DNA from: Hymenobacter mellowenesis
Lineage (GTDB): Bacteria; Bacteroidota; Bacteroidia; Cytophagales; Hymenobacteraceae
Length of the DNA stretch: 64,000 nt
NCBI RefSeq assembly: GCF_030581005.1
Contig: NZ_JAUQSX010000004.1
Location: 310,001 to 374,000 of the forward strand
Direction of reading: 5' to 3'
Shown: positions 15,814 to 24,666 of the stretch, in pieces
Numbering within the stretch: position 1 is the stretch's first letter
Layout: each line of letters opens with the position of its first letter
Made by a program: the position numbers and the translations under genes
The notes under the pieces: generated by a model
What the model was told of the DNA's origin: nothing
Databases searched by the model: none
The model's input: only the letters and a program-made list of their open reading frames with translations

Positions 15814-17865
15814 CTACGCCTTCTTCTTAATCACCAGCTTTTCGCCCTGCTTCTCCAGCATCAGGCGATAGAACTCGCGCAGGTTGGCGTACTCGGCGGC
15901 GGCGTAGGAGGGCTTGCGCAGGTTGAGGCGGCTGGTGAGCTGCACCACGCCCGGCGATACCGCCGCCACGCTGAACAGGAAGCGGCCGCCACCATCGGGC
16001 AGGTCCATCACCGTGGGTTTGGGCATTTCGGCCAGCTCGTAGCCGGCGGGCAGCGTCAGGGTTATCATGCGGGTGTCCTCCTTGGGCGCCCCGAAATCGA
16101 CCGGAAACAGGCGGTCGTCGTGCCGGAAGGGGTTTTGCTCGCTGATGAATTCGCGCAGCGGGCTCAAGTAGAAGGTGCCCACCGCCGCACTGTTTTCCGC
16201 CGCTTGGGTAAACTCGTAGTCCAGTGCTAAGGGCTTGTCCACGTTGTCGCGCTCGGCCACGGCAAACTTGGGCATTGTCCAACTGCTGTGGGGGCGGGCC
16301 AACTCGCTGGCGTATTTCTTCTCGCCCAGGCTGGCCAGCTCCCGGCGGGCATCCACGGCCGCGTAGCCGCCGCGCTCCTCGTGCACTTTGCCGCTGAGGG
16401 CGCCCTGCGCGTCCAGCGTCAGGTTGATTTGCTGGTAGTGGATGTAGCGATGGTTGGTGGCCAGCGAAATCCATCGGCCCTCGGCCGAATTCTTCATGAT
16501 AAGGCGGCCGGCCCCGTTGAGGCAGCGCTCGGGTAGCACGCCGCAGGGCAGCAGCGGCTCGGTGGCGTCCACCAGCAGGTCTTTGCCATCTGCCAGGCCC
16601 ACGTGGGCGGCCACGTAGTTGAAGCGGTCGAGCAGGGGCTGCGACTCGTTCACCCGGCCATGGTCGCGGGTGCTCAGCAGCAATGGGTTGGCCGGAATCT
16701 CGGCCTCGCGCAGGGCCGCAATGAGCAGCAGGTTCACATCGGCGGCGTTGCCGTGGTGGGCGTCGAAAGCCCTGCGCAGCGGGCCGGAGCTGTAGTAGCC
16801 ATTGGCGCCGTCGTAGCGCACGGCGCTCATCACCAGGTGGCGCACGGCGGCGGTGCGGGTGGCTACTTCGGGGTATTTAATGACCAGGGCTTTCAGCTGT
16901 TCTTTGAGGAAGCCGGCGTGGCCCAGCTGCCCGCCAAAATTGTCGCTGCTCAGCAGCTCCATGTCGATTTTGGCCCAATTGCCGGCCACGTTCTGGTAGG
17001 GCTGGTCGGGAAACTTCAGGCCCGCCAGCTGGAAGCTGATGCGGTCCACGTAGTCGTCTGAGGTGGTCATGTAGGGCTCGTCGCGGAAGGCCGGCACGTC
17101 TTTCATGGCCCAATGGTAATTCGTGACGCGGCTCGTCACCACATCGGTGTTGGCCGATTCGTGAGTAGTGTTCAGGCCATTGCCCGTGAAGCCGCCTGCC
17201 GTGTGAATGGCGTACTGTGCTGCCGCTTCGTTCTCGGTTTGCACGGCCAGGCCATGGTAGCCCTGCATCAGCATCTTGTAGTGAAAATACTCCGGAATGC
17301 TGGCCCGAAACTCGCTCCAGCGCACCGGAATGTCGCGCTGAAACGTCCAGTCCTGAAAGTTGAAAAAGAAGTCCGATGTCACGGTGTAGGTGTACTCCAC
17401 CACGGAGCCCTCGCGCACGTCGGGCAGTGTGAACTTGCGCACGCGCACGTTGGGCGTCAGCTCTTCCAGAAAGATGTTGCCGGCATCGAGCTTGGTGGGC
17501 ACGGCCTTCCCACCCACCAGGTTGTAGGTGGTGCCGCGCAGGCCCGTAATCTTTTCCGCGCGCGTATCGTGGTGGTAGAGGGGCACCTGCACAGTGGCAT
17601 TTTCAAAGCCCGCCTTCTTGAGGATTTTGATGCGCGTGACGCGCTCGGAAATCAGCTGAAAATCGTTGGCGACGTACTGAATGCTGGTTTTGCCATAGTC
17701 GCAGAGCACCACGGCCGCCGCCGCGCTGTCGCCCACAAACGGCGCAGCTGTGAGGTCTTTGGGGTCAATTTTTCCGAACTTAATGGGTTCGATTTGGGCG
17801 TGGGCGGACAGGGCGCTGAACAGCACCGCAGCCAGTGCCGCCGGGAGGCGTAAAGGTTGTTTCAT
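15814..17865 (-). CDS. DUF3857 / degenerate transglutaminase-like secreted protein
   Basis: 683 residues, signal peptide MKQPLRLPAALAAVLFSALS with AHA cleavage site. DUF3857 occupies about 50-240 (TVQVPLYHHDTRAEKITGL, REGSVVEYTYTVTSDF). In the transglutaminase-fold part (about 290-440) the position of the catalytic cysteine reads GNAADVNLLLIAAL, with Ala where active enzymes have Cys in GDCxD; the later VDATEPLLPCGVLPERCLNG is retained. It is therefore probably not an active transglutaminase. It is a close paralogue of the next gene at 18047-20107, with shared blocks such as LLLSTRDHGRVN and ERGGYAAVDAR. Confidence 0.88.
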   Translation of the reverse strand: MKQPLRLPAALAAVLFSALSAHAQIEPIKFGKIDPKDLTAAPFVGDSAAAAVVLCDYGKTSIQYVANDFQLISERVTRIKILKKAGFENATVQVPLYHHDTRAEKITGLRGTTYNLVGGKAVPTKLDAGNIFLEELTPNVRVRKFTLPDVREGSVVEYTYTVTSDFFFNFQDWTFQRDIPVRWSEFRASIPEYFHYKMLMQGYHGLAVQTENEAAAQYAIHTAGGFTGNGLNTTHESANTDVVTSRVTNYHWAMKDVPAFRDEPYMTTSDDYVDRISFQLAGLKFPDQPYQNVAGNWAKIDMELLSSDNFGGQLGHAGFLKEQLKALVIKYPEVATRTAAVRHLVMSAVRYDGANGYYSSGPLRRAFDAHHGNAADVNLLLIAALREAEIPANPLLLSTRDHGRVNESQPLLDRFNYVAAHVGLADGKDLLVDATEPLLPCGVLPERCLNGAGRLIMKNSAEGRWISLATNHRYIHYQQINLTLDAQGALSGKVHEERGGYAAVDARRELASLGEKKYASELARPHSSWTMPKFAVAERDNVDKPLALDYEFTQAAENSAAVGTFYLSPLREFISEQNPFRHDDRLFPVDFGAPKEDTRMITLTLPAGYELAEMPKPTVMDLPDGGGRFLFSVAAVSPGVVQLTSRLNLRKPSYAAAEYANLREFYRLMLEKQGEKLVIKKKA

Positions 17866-17946
17866 GCAACGGGGAACTTAGGTAGTATGCTGTTAAAAAG
17901 ATTGAAAAGCTGCTGTAAATGCCCCGACAAGGCGCGGAGCCAGGCC

Positions 17947-18033
17947 GTAGGGGCGGGGCTTGCCCCCGCCCGGCTGTTTGCGCCAGTGCGACGAAATCGT
18001 TCAACGACGGGCGGGGGCAGGCCCCGTCCCTAC
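17947..18033. repeat. Palindromic repeat of a second stem type (GTAGGGGCGGGG...)
   Basis: GTAGGGGCGGGGCTTGCCCC at 17947 pairs with GGGGGCAGGCCCCGTCCCTA ending at 18032, about 26 bases with one mismatch, loop about 35 bases. The sequence is unrelated to the main family. It lies between the two paralogous DUF3857 genes. Confidence 0.85.
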
Positions 18034-18046
18034 ATCGTTCGACGCA

Positions 18047-20107
18047 CTACCCGCCCGCCTTCTTCTGAATGACGAGCTTTTCGGCCTGATGCGCCATCAA
18101 CTGGCGGTAGAGCTCGCGCAGGCTGGCGTATTCGGCCGCCGCGTACACGGGCTTGCGCAGGCTGAGGCGGCTGGTGAGCTGCACCACGCCCGGCGCCGTG
18201 GCCGCCACGCTGTAGAGGAAGCGGCCGCCCTGCTCGGGCATGTCCACCACGGCGGGCTTGGGTAGGCTGGCCAACTCGTAGCCGGCGGGCAGCGTCAGGG
18301 TCACCATCACGGTTTCTTCCTGCGGCATGCCGAAGTCCACGGCAAAGCTGCGGTCTTCGTGCCGGAATGGGTTTTGGCCGGGGCCAAACTCGCTCAGCGG
18401 GCTCAGATAGAGGGGGCCGGTGGGGGCATTGTCGGCGGCCGGCTGGCGGAATTCGTAGTCCAGCGTGAGGGGCTTGTCCACGGTTTCGGCCTGGCCCACG
18501 GTCAGCTTGGGCACGGTCCAGCCCTCGTGGCGCGCCAGCAGGCCGGCCAGGTATTTCTTCTCGCCCAGGCTGGCCAGCGCGGCGCGGGCATCCACGGCCG
18601 CGTAGCCGCCGCGCTCGTCGTGCACCTGGCCGCTGAGGCCGCCCTGGGCATCCAGCGTCAGGTTGATTTGCTGGAAGCGCACCTGGCGCTGGCTGGGCAC
18701 CAGGTCAATCCAGCGGCCATCGGTTTCCTTTTTGGCAATGAGGCGGCCGGCGCCGTTGAGGCAGCGCTCGGGCAGCACGCCGCAGGGCAGCAGCGGCTCG
18801 GTGGCGTCCACCAGCAGGTCTTTGCCGTCGGCCAGCGGCACCACGGCCACCACGTAGTTGAAGCGTTCGAGCATCAGAAACTCCTTGTTCACGCGGCCGT
18901 GGTCGCGGGTGCTCAGCAGCAGCGGGTGGGCCTCAATGCCGGCCTCGCGCAGGGCCGCGATGAGCAGCAGGTTCACGTCGGCCGCGCTGCCCTGGCGGGC
19001 GTCGTAGGCCTTGCGCAGGGGCTCCTGGGCGTAGCAGCGGTTCTGGCCGTTGTAGCGCATGGCGGCCATCACCAGCTGGCGCACGGCGGCGGTGCGCTCC
19101 ACCACGGTGGGGTACTTGGTGGTCAGGGCCAGGGCTTGCTCCCGGAGCGGGCCCGAGCGGCCCAGGCGGCCACCAAAGTCGTCGTCGGCCAGCAGGGTGG
19201 CGTTGTTGGTGGCCCAGGTGCCGCTCAGGTCGTGGTATTCGTTGTCGTTCCACTGCTCGCCCATGAGCTCGAAGTCGAGGCGCGGCACGTAGTCCCGAAA
19301 CGTGGTCATGAAGGGCTCTTCCCGAAACGCGCGCAGGTTTTTCAGCGCCCACTGGTGTTCCTCGGTGGGCGCCGTCACGTTCATGGTGCCGGTGGAAGTG
19401 CCGGCCGCCAAGCCGCCGCCCGAGGGCACTTTGTTATCGAGCGTGAGGCCGGTGACGCCGGTTTTGGCCACATTCACGTCGAAGGGCTGGTTGCCCTGGT
19501 AGATAATCTTGTATTTGTAAAACGCCGGAATACTCACCCGGTACTCGCTCCAGCGCACCGGAATATCGCGCTGAAACGTCCAGTCCTGGAAGTTGAACAG
19601 AAAGTCCGAGCGCAGCGTGTAGGCGTACTCAATCACGGAGCCCTCGCGCACGTTGGGCAGCGTGAATTTCTGGATGTTGGTGGTCGGCGTCAGTTTCTCC
19701 AGAAAAGCGCCGGTACTTTCCAGCTTGGTTTTTTCTACTGCGCCGTTCACCAGGTTGTAGGTGAAGCCGCGCAGGTTCGACACCTTTTCCTGGTCCTCGT
19801 TGCGGTGGTAGAGCGGAATCTCAACGGTGGCATTTTCAAACCCCGCCTTCCGCAGAATCTTGATGCGCGTCACGCGCTCGAACACTACTTGCAGGCCGGC
19901 GCCGTGGCCTTCCATGCGCGAGCGGCCGAAGTCGCAGAGAACCACCGCCGTGGCCGCACTGTCGCCCACAAACGGCGCAGCCGTAAGGTCAGCCTTGTCA
20001 ATCTGGCCAAATTTGACGGGCTCGGGCTGCGCGAAAGCGGTGCCGGCCCCCAGGCCGCTGGCTGTCCCAATAAGGAGCAGCCGGCGAAACAGTAAAGATG
20101 TTGCCAT
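18047..20107 (-). CDS. DUF3857 / degenerate transglutaminase-like secreted protein (paralogue)
   Basis: 686 residues from ATG 20107; an in-frame TTG at 20113 is less likely. It has a signal peptide (ending near GTAFAQ), DUF3857 (about 50-245; LYHRNEDQEKVSNLRGFTYN), and a transglutaminase fold in which the nucleophile region reads GSAADVNLLLIAALREAGI, again lacking the catalytic Cys. Collinear similarity to the gene at 15814-17865 along the whole length, including LLVDATEPLLPCG and RDIPVRWSEYR, shows a tandem duplication. Neither substrate nor partner is known. Confidence 0.88.
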   Translation of the reverse strand: MATSLLFRRLLLIGTASGLGAGTAFAQPEPVKFGQIDKADLTAAPFVGDSAATAVVLCDFGRSRMEGHGAGLQVVFERVTRIKILRKAGFENATVEIPLYHRNEDQEKVSNLRGFTYNLVNGAVEKTKLESTGAFLEKLTPTTNIQKFTLPNVREGSVIEYAYTLRSDFLFNFQDWTFQRDIPVRWSEYRVSIPAFYKYKIIYQGNQPFDVNVAKTGVTGLTLDNKVPSGGGLAAGTSTGTMNVTAPTEEHQWALKNLRAFREEPFMTTFRDYVPRLDFELMGEQWNDNEYHDLSGTWATNNATLLADDDFGGRLGRSGPLREQALALTTKYPTVVERTAAVRQLVMAAMRYNGQNRCYAQEPLRKAYDARQGSAADVNLLLIAALREAGIEAHPLLLSTRDHGRVNKEFLMLERFNYVVAVVPLADGKDLLVDATEPLLPCGVLPERCLNGAGRLIAKKETDGRWIDLVPSQRQVRFQQINLTLDAQGGLSGQVHDERGGYAAVDARAALASLGEKKYLAGLLARHEGWTVPKLTVGQAETVDKPLTLDYEFRQPAADNAPTGPLYLSPLSEFGPGQNPFRHEDRSFAVDFGMPQEETVMVTLTLPAGYELASLPKPAVVDMPEQGGRFLYSVAATAPGVVQLTSRLSLRKPVYAAAEYASLRELYRQLMAHQAEKLVIQKKAGG

Positions 20108-20214
20108 CAGCAAAAAAGAATGGAGTAGACAGTCTTTGAAACCCTAAAAATAGAAGAATCTATTTGAACTTCATCAACTATTCACGCATTCTTTTTGGCC
20201 GCCAAATTATGACA

Positions 20215-21447
20215 TTACACCACTTCCTCCGCCGCTGGCTCCGGCCCTGATTCCGAAGGTTTTAAAGTGGTGATGGGGCCGGTGTCTTTGATGCTAAGCA
20301 AATAAACCACGGCCGTGAGCACGCATACCAGGCTCAGGCCGTGCACGTAGGGCAGACGACCGGGCTGGTTGGCAAATATCCAGCCGGCCAGCAGCGCCCC
20401 GATGCCGATGCCCACTTCGAGGGCGATGTACATGGTGGCTACGCCCCGGCCGCGCCGCTCGGGCAGGCTCAGGTCGATGGTCCAGGCGTAGAGCGTGGGC
20501 GAGTTCAGGCCCGTGCCAATGCCAAATACGACGGCCCCCAGCAAAAACACCGGCACCGACGGCGCCCACGCCAGCAGCGCCAGCCCCACCGCCAGCACGC
20601 CCGCCGACCACCGCAGCACCGGCACCCGGCCGTAGGTGTCGGAGGCCTTACCGGCCAGCAGCCGCACCACCAGCGCCGCCACCGTGTAGTAGATGTAGAA
20701 CAGACCCTTGCTGGGCAGCCCCAGCACCTTGCTTTGGTCGGGAATGACGGTGAGCACCGCCCCGAACGGGAACAAACACAGGATGGTGACCAGTGCCGGG
20801 GCAAACACGCGGGGCTCCAGCACCTCCTGCCGCCAGTCCAGCTTCAGCAGCCCGAAGCTGAACCGCCGCCGCTGCGCCAGCGGCAGGGTTTCGGTGAGGG
20901 AACCTTGCACCAGTACCGAGAGCAGCGCCATGCCCGCCGAGCAGTAAAACATGGTGTTGAGGGAAAAATGCTCGGCCACCAGCGTGCCCAGCCACGGCCC
21001 GATGGCCATGCCCAGGCTGCCCGTCATGCCCAGCAGGCCCATGGCCTCGCCGCGCTTCTCAGCGGGCACAATGTCGGCCACGAACGCGGCCGTGCCCGTG
21101 GGCTTGAAACCCGTGCTGAAACCGTGCAGCAGCCGCAGCCCCAGGAAGCTGCCCACCGTGAGCGCCCACGGATACACCAGCCCGCACACCACGCACACCA
21201 ACGACCCCAGCACCATCACCGGAATGCGCCCCACGGTATCGGCCAGCTTGCCTGAAAACGGCCTTGAAATGGCCGCCGTGAGCGTAAACAAGGCAATGAT
21301 GAAGCCCTTGTACTCGCCGCCGCCCAGCCGCGAGAGGTGCTCGGGCAGCTCGGGCAGCAGCAGGTTGAAGCTGGCAAAAAACAGGAACGACGACAGGCAC
21401 ATCAGCCAGAAGCCGATGGTGTAGGTGCGGGGAGAGGAAGCGGCCAT
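20215..21447 (-). CDS. Major facilitator superfamily transporter
   Basis: 410 residues from ATG 21447, with about 12 hydrophobic segments. The loop 2-3 signature reads GKLADTVGRIPVM and the matching second-half motif reads GKASDTYGRVPVL. The segment LHGFSTGFKPTGTAAFVADIVPAEKRGEAMG and PERRGRGVATMYIALEVGIG are typical of drug or metabolite efflux MFS carriers. The substrate cannot be inferred. It stands alone between the DUF3857 trio and a hypothetical gene. Confidence 0.92.
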   Translation of the reverse strand: MAASSPRTYTIGFWLMCLSSFLFFASFNLLLPELPEHLSRLGGGEYKGFIIALFTLTAAISRPFSGKLADTVGRIPVMVLGSLVCVVCGLVYPWALTVGSFLGLRLLHGFSTGFKPTGTAAFVADIVPAEKRGEAMGLLGMTGSLGMAIGPWLGTLVAEHFSLNTMFYCSAGMALLSVLVQGSLTETLPLAQRRRFSFGLLKLDWRQEVLEPRVFAPALVTILCLFPFGAVLTVIPDQSKVLGLPSKGLFYIYYTVAALVVRLLAGKASDTYGRVPVLRWSAGVLAVGLALLAWAPSVPVFLLGAVVFGIGTGLNSPTLYAWTIDLSLPERRGRGVATMYIALEVGIGIGALLAGWIFANQPGRLPYVHGLSLVCVLTAVVYLLSIKDTGPITTLKPSESGPEPAAEEVV

Positions 21448-21617
21448 AAGAAGCCGCAAAGGTCGGGCAGAAGTTGGGTTGGGGGCGGGAGCTGCTGAAA
21501 CCGGGTTTCTACTGCTGGCTGCAAGCCGATTTGTTGAGCCATTAGCGGCCCCGGGCCCGGTGGCTGTGGCGGTTGCTTCGGAGCTGGCCGGTGTCCGTCG
21601 CGTCGCTTGCCCACAAC

Positions 21618-22616
21618 CTATTTTTTTGCTGGCAGGTACGCAGTCGCATACTTATCAACCGTTGCCTGCGCATGCTTGAGCATCTCGGACTCGGCCATTT
21701 CAAGCTCGTAGCGTTCCATCTCTTTGTTAACAGTGCGCAGGGCAGATTTGACGGCGTTGCGCAGCTGCTGCGGGTTCGGCTGCGCGTTAGCCGTTGTTTC
21801 ACTAACCAACCGATTGAACTCATTGACGGCGCCAACCAGCCGCGTGCTGGTTGCCATTTTCTCGGCCCGGGCGGCCTGCTGCATGTACTGGTCGGCCACT
21901 TGGGGGTCGAAGGGGCCGTTGGCCCGCATGGCTTCCAGGGCGTCGAGGGAGAGGGCACGCACGGGCTTGGGGGCCGTGGCCGGGTCGAAGCCCAGCAGGT
22001 CGGTGGTGAGTGCGACCAGGGTGGCGCGGTAGGCGGTGAGCTGCCCCGGCACCTGCGCCGGTTCCTGCTTTTGCCACCAAGCGTCATCCAGCAGCGCTTG
22101 GTTAACGGTTTCCCAGGCCAGCACCCCGCTGGGCGAGAGCAGGCGGGCCTGCTCGGCGTAGAGCACCTGGCCGGGCAGAAAGATGTCGCGGTAGTTTTTC
22201 ACCTTCACCCGGGCGAGTTCCTGAGCATCGGCCTGCTCCTGGGCGGCTGCCAGCTGCGGCGTGGCGGCCGGGTGGGCGCGGCGCAGGCTGTCCTGGTAGT
22301 GGGCATAATCGGCCAGGCCGTCGAGGGCATGCTGCTCGGCGGCGCGGTGCAGGGCCACCTTCTTTTCCCGCAGCTGCTGCTCTTGCGCCGCCCGCTCCTG
22401 CAGCTGCGCCGCCGTCAGCGGTTGGGGCCGGCCATAGGTACGCGCCATCCGATTCTCGGCTACCTGGCGTTGAAAAATAGCGTTTGCCTGGTTTACCCCG
22501 TTGGAAAACTGCCGCATCGAGTTGTTCCCGCTGGGGTTGATGTTGCTGAAGCCGGTGGTGTATTGCGCCACGGCGGGCAGTGGAAGCGCGAGCAGCAGGA
22601 GTAGGGGTAGTCTCAT
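21618..22616 (-). CDS. Secreted helical protein of unknown function
   Basis: 332 residues with a signal peptide (MRLPLLLLLALPLPAVAQ). The mature protein is mostly helical and rich in Ala, Gln and Glu (LTAAQLQERAAQEQQLREKK; MERYELEMAESEMLKHAQAT), with predicted coiled-coil stretches and no recognised domain. It is preceded on the same strand by the PorT-like gene, with a gap of 60 bases. I do not recognise the family. Confidence 0.75.
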   Translation of the reverse strand: MRLPLLLLLALPLPAVAQYTTGFSNINPSGNNSMRQFSNGVNQANAIFQRQVAENRMARTYGRPQPLTAAQLQERAAQEQQLREKKVALHRAAEQHALDGLADYAHYQDSLRRAHPAATPQLAAAQEQADAQELARVKVKNYRDIFLPGQVLYAEQARLLSPSGVLAWETVNQALLDDAWWQKQEPAQVPGQLTAYRATLVALTTDLLGFDPATAPKPVRALSLDALEAMRANGPFDPQVADQYMQQAARAEKMATSTRLVGAVNEFNRLVSETTANAQPNPQQLRNAVKSALRTVNKEMERYELEMAESEMLKHAQATVDKYATAYLPAKK

Positions 22617-22676
22617 CGGGCAAGGAAAAGGGGTAGAAATGGCTGGGTTGGGGGCGTGCGTTGAACGGGCAAGCTA

Positions 22677-23399
22677 CTATTTACCAAACAGGTAGGTGAG
22701 CGAGCCCTGAAAAGCCCGGTTGTAGTAGGCCGGGTTGCTCACGGGCACCCCGTTGTAGGAATAGCTGGCGGCCAGGGAGCGCAGGCCCAGGCTGTAGTTG
22801 ACCTGGAGCAGCAGGGCCCGGTAGCGGTAGCCCAGGCCCGCTTGCAGCCCGGCGTCGAAGCGCTGGGTGTAGGCGGCCAAATCGGGGGCGGTTTTGCTGA
22901 TGGGGGTAATGTCCCCCGCGCGGGTTGTCGACTCACCGCCACCCTGGAGCGTCTCGACGGATTCGTAGCGGCCGCTCAGGAGCACGCCGAGGTAAGGGCC
23001 GGCAAAAACCTGGGCGCCCTGGCCGTCGCTGCCCTGGGTGTAGGCCAGGGAAAGGGGGATGGTCAGGTAATTAAGCCGGTTGCGGTACTCAATATCAGCG
23101 GTGCCCAGGGGGAGGTTATTCGCCGTGCGTAAGTCAACGGTATAGCGCTGGATGAATCCTTTTTGAGAATAAAGCACGGCGGCCTGCAGCGCGAAATGCT
23201 CCCTGCCCACGGTGGCGGCCACTCCGGCCTCCACGCCGGCGCGGTAGCCAATGGTGCCGAGGATGGGCTTTTCGGAATAATGGTAAGTGGCCAGGTTCAG
23301 CCCCACGCGCGGGCCGATGCTGAACGAGGTTTGGGCCCGGGCCGGGGCGGCGAGCAGCAGGAAGGCGCCGGCCAGCGGCAGGAAAGAAAGGCTTCGCAT
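22677..23399 (-). CDS. PorT-like outer-membrane beta-barrel protein
   Basis: 240 residues with a signal peptide (ending at APARAQ). The pattern matches the OMP_b-brl_2/PorT group: FSIGPRVGLNLATYHYSE at the mature N-terminus, VEAGVAATVGREHFALQAAVLYSQKG, YLTIPLSLAYTQG, AGPYLGVLLSGRYE, a mid-protein loop, and a final aromatic-ended strand (QGSLTYLFGK). Probably an eight-stranded barrel in the outer membrane. Function is unknown. Confidence 0.85.
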   Translation of the reverse strand: MRSLSFLPLAGAFLLLAAPARAQTSFSIGPRVGLNLATYHYSEKPILGTIGYRAGVEAGVAATVGREHFALQAAVLYSQKGFIQRYTVDLRTANNLPLGTADIEYRNRLNYLTIPLSLAYTQGSDGQGAQVFAGPYLGVLLSGRYESVETLQGGGESTTRAGDITPISKTAPDLAAYTQRFDAGLQAGLGYRYRALLLQVNYSLGLRSLAASYSYNGVPVSNPAYYNRAFQGSLTYLFGK

Positions 23400-23709
23400 T
23401 GGGTAAAAAGGAAGATAAAATGGCCGGATTTCTGGACGCTACGCCGCCGCAATAATTGCTTCAGGCGGCTGAGACAATCGCGCACGGCGCTCAATTATAC
23501 ACCTCAGGCCCAATACTAAAAGAAGCATCAGCCCCAGCACGCGCCGCGTGGCGAGCAGCCCGGCCCAAAGCACCGCGTCAATAGCAACAGCAGCACTTGT
23601 TGCGTGCGGTTCGGCAATCAGCAAAAAAATCGGCTTCCTATGCTGCCCCGGTACTCTGATAGGGCGCACGGAAGCAGCGGCACCCGCTGCGCCGCGGTTT
23701 CCGTTGTTT
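23400..23709. other. Intergenic stretch without convincing gene
   Basis: Contains a minus-strand open frame of about 76 codons (23439-23669) with one hydrophobic segment (GLMLLLVLGLRCII) but no other support. No hairpin or promoter was identified. Confidence 0.4.
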
Positions 23710-23868
23710 TTAGCGGTTCAGGTAGGCCTGCACATCGGCCGCGAGCGGGCCCACGGCCAGCACGGCGTTGCGCAGCCGGGTTTCGGTGCAATTCAGGGTT
23801 TGGCACCAGTAGTTCACATCGATGGTGGACTGGACGTTGATGCGAGCGGGGTCGGCGGGCGGGCGCAA
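23710..23868 (-). CDS. DUF3606-like micro-protein
   Basis: Open frame of 52 residues on the minus strand. The core RINVQSTIDVNYWCQTLNCTETRL and RNAVLAVGPLAADVQAYLN matches the DUF3606 pattern (INvn...vxYWxxxFxxxxxxLxxAVxxVGxxxxxVxxyL). A stop codon lies five codons upstream of the TTG at 23868, and there is no ATG, so it either starts at TTG or is the remnant of a slightly longer gene (DUF3606 proteins are usually about 55-65 residues and begin with a polar leader). These proteins are small, cytosolic and of unknown function. Confidence 0.62.
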   Translation of the reverse strand: MRPPADPARINVQSTIDVNYWCQTLNCTETRLRNAVLAVGPLAADVQAYLNR

Positions 23869-24241
23869 GGGGAAGGTAGAGTTTTAAGGATTAAAAAGAG
23901 ACGAGGCAAAGGTAGGGCCGCCACGTGCGGGGCGCGGCTCGCCAGCTGGCCGGGCGCGCATTCGGCAAGCAAAATAGCTTTTCGCTGCCGCAGCTGCTGC
24001 CCGGCCGGGGCGGCCGGCAGTACCAGGCAGAAGCAAACGCCTCGCAGCCGGGTCAAGAGGCTCCGGTGCCGGAAGCTACTGGATACGCCCCAGTAGTTGC
24101 CCGCCGCTGGCCCGTATTCGGCCGCCGGACTAGCGGTTGATTAGGCCGGAACGACGGCCCACACTTGGGATTCGGAAAACGAAGCAATAGCCGCCCGGGC
24201 CGCTTTCGATACAAGTTGTAAGGGCCGGGAAGCGCGGGCGG
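23869..24241. other. Intergenic stretch without convincing gene
   Basis: Short open frames cross it on both strands but they show no domain, start signal or supportive spacing. No repeat of the palindromic families is present here. Confidence 0.4.
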
Positions 24242-24646
24242 CTACGCCCGGCCGGCGGCCCAGGCGCGGGCCGCCTCAATGTCGGTGAAGCGCCGCAGCT
24301 CGAACGAAACGGTTTCCAGCGCGCGCTGGTACATCGAGTCGATGGTGAGGCGGTTGAGCGCGTCTTCCGATTCAAGCAGCGCCAGCCGGCGCAGGCCCAT
24401 GCGGTCGAAGGCCAGCAGCACTTCGTCGTGGGTCCATTGCAGGTCGCGCGGGCGCACGGCGCCCAGCCGCCGGTCGTCGGCAATCCAGCCCCGGACGTGG
24501 TGCTCGCGGCCCAGCTCCAGGGCCTGCGCCACCGAGGCGCGAAACTCGGCCCCGGTGGCAAAGCCCAGCCACTGCGTTTCCAGCACGGGCTCGGGGCCGG
24601 GGTGGAGGTACACGTTGAGAAACGGAAAAGCGAGGGCAGCTTCCAT
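24242..24646 (-). CDS. Small cytosolic protein, tandem paralogue A (STAS/SpoIIAA-like?)
   Basis: 134 residues from ATG 24646. It is collinear with the next gene: NVYLHPGPEPVLETQWLGFA against NIYLHSGPVPVLELVWLDFA, then GWIADDRRLGAVRPRDLQW against AWLADNRLLRAIRPKDFEW, and IEAARAWA against IEAARVWA near the C-terminus. The alternating strand-helix pattern and a final helix that follows an I/EAARxW motif are reminiscent of the SpoIIAA/STAS-like fold, but I am not certain. No signal peptide or membrane segment. The 20-base gap to its paralogue suggests one transcript. Confidence 0.7.
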   Translation of the reverse strand: MEAALAFPFLNVYLHPGPEPVLETQWLGFATGAEFRASVAQALELGREHHVRGWIADDRRLGAVRPRDLQWTHDEVLLAFDRMGLRRLALLESEDALNRLTIDSMYQRALETVSFELRRFTDIEAARAWAAGRA

Positions 24647-24666
24647 GGGCAGCAAAACTAGAAATT

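Noticed and set aside
18359..20095. Plus-strand open frame of 578 codons opposite the third DUF3857 gene
   Set aside because: Same reason: antisense shadow in a high-GC gene with clear DUF3857 domain on the other strand.
23439..23669. Minus-strand frame of 76 codons with one hydrophobic segment
   Set aside because: No family resemblance, no terminator or promoter support; could be real but cannot be supported.
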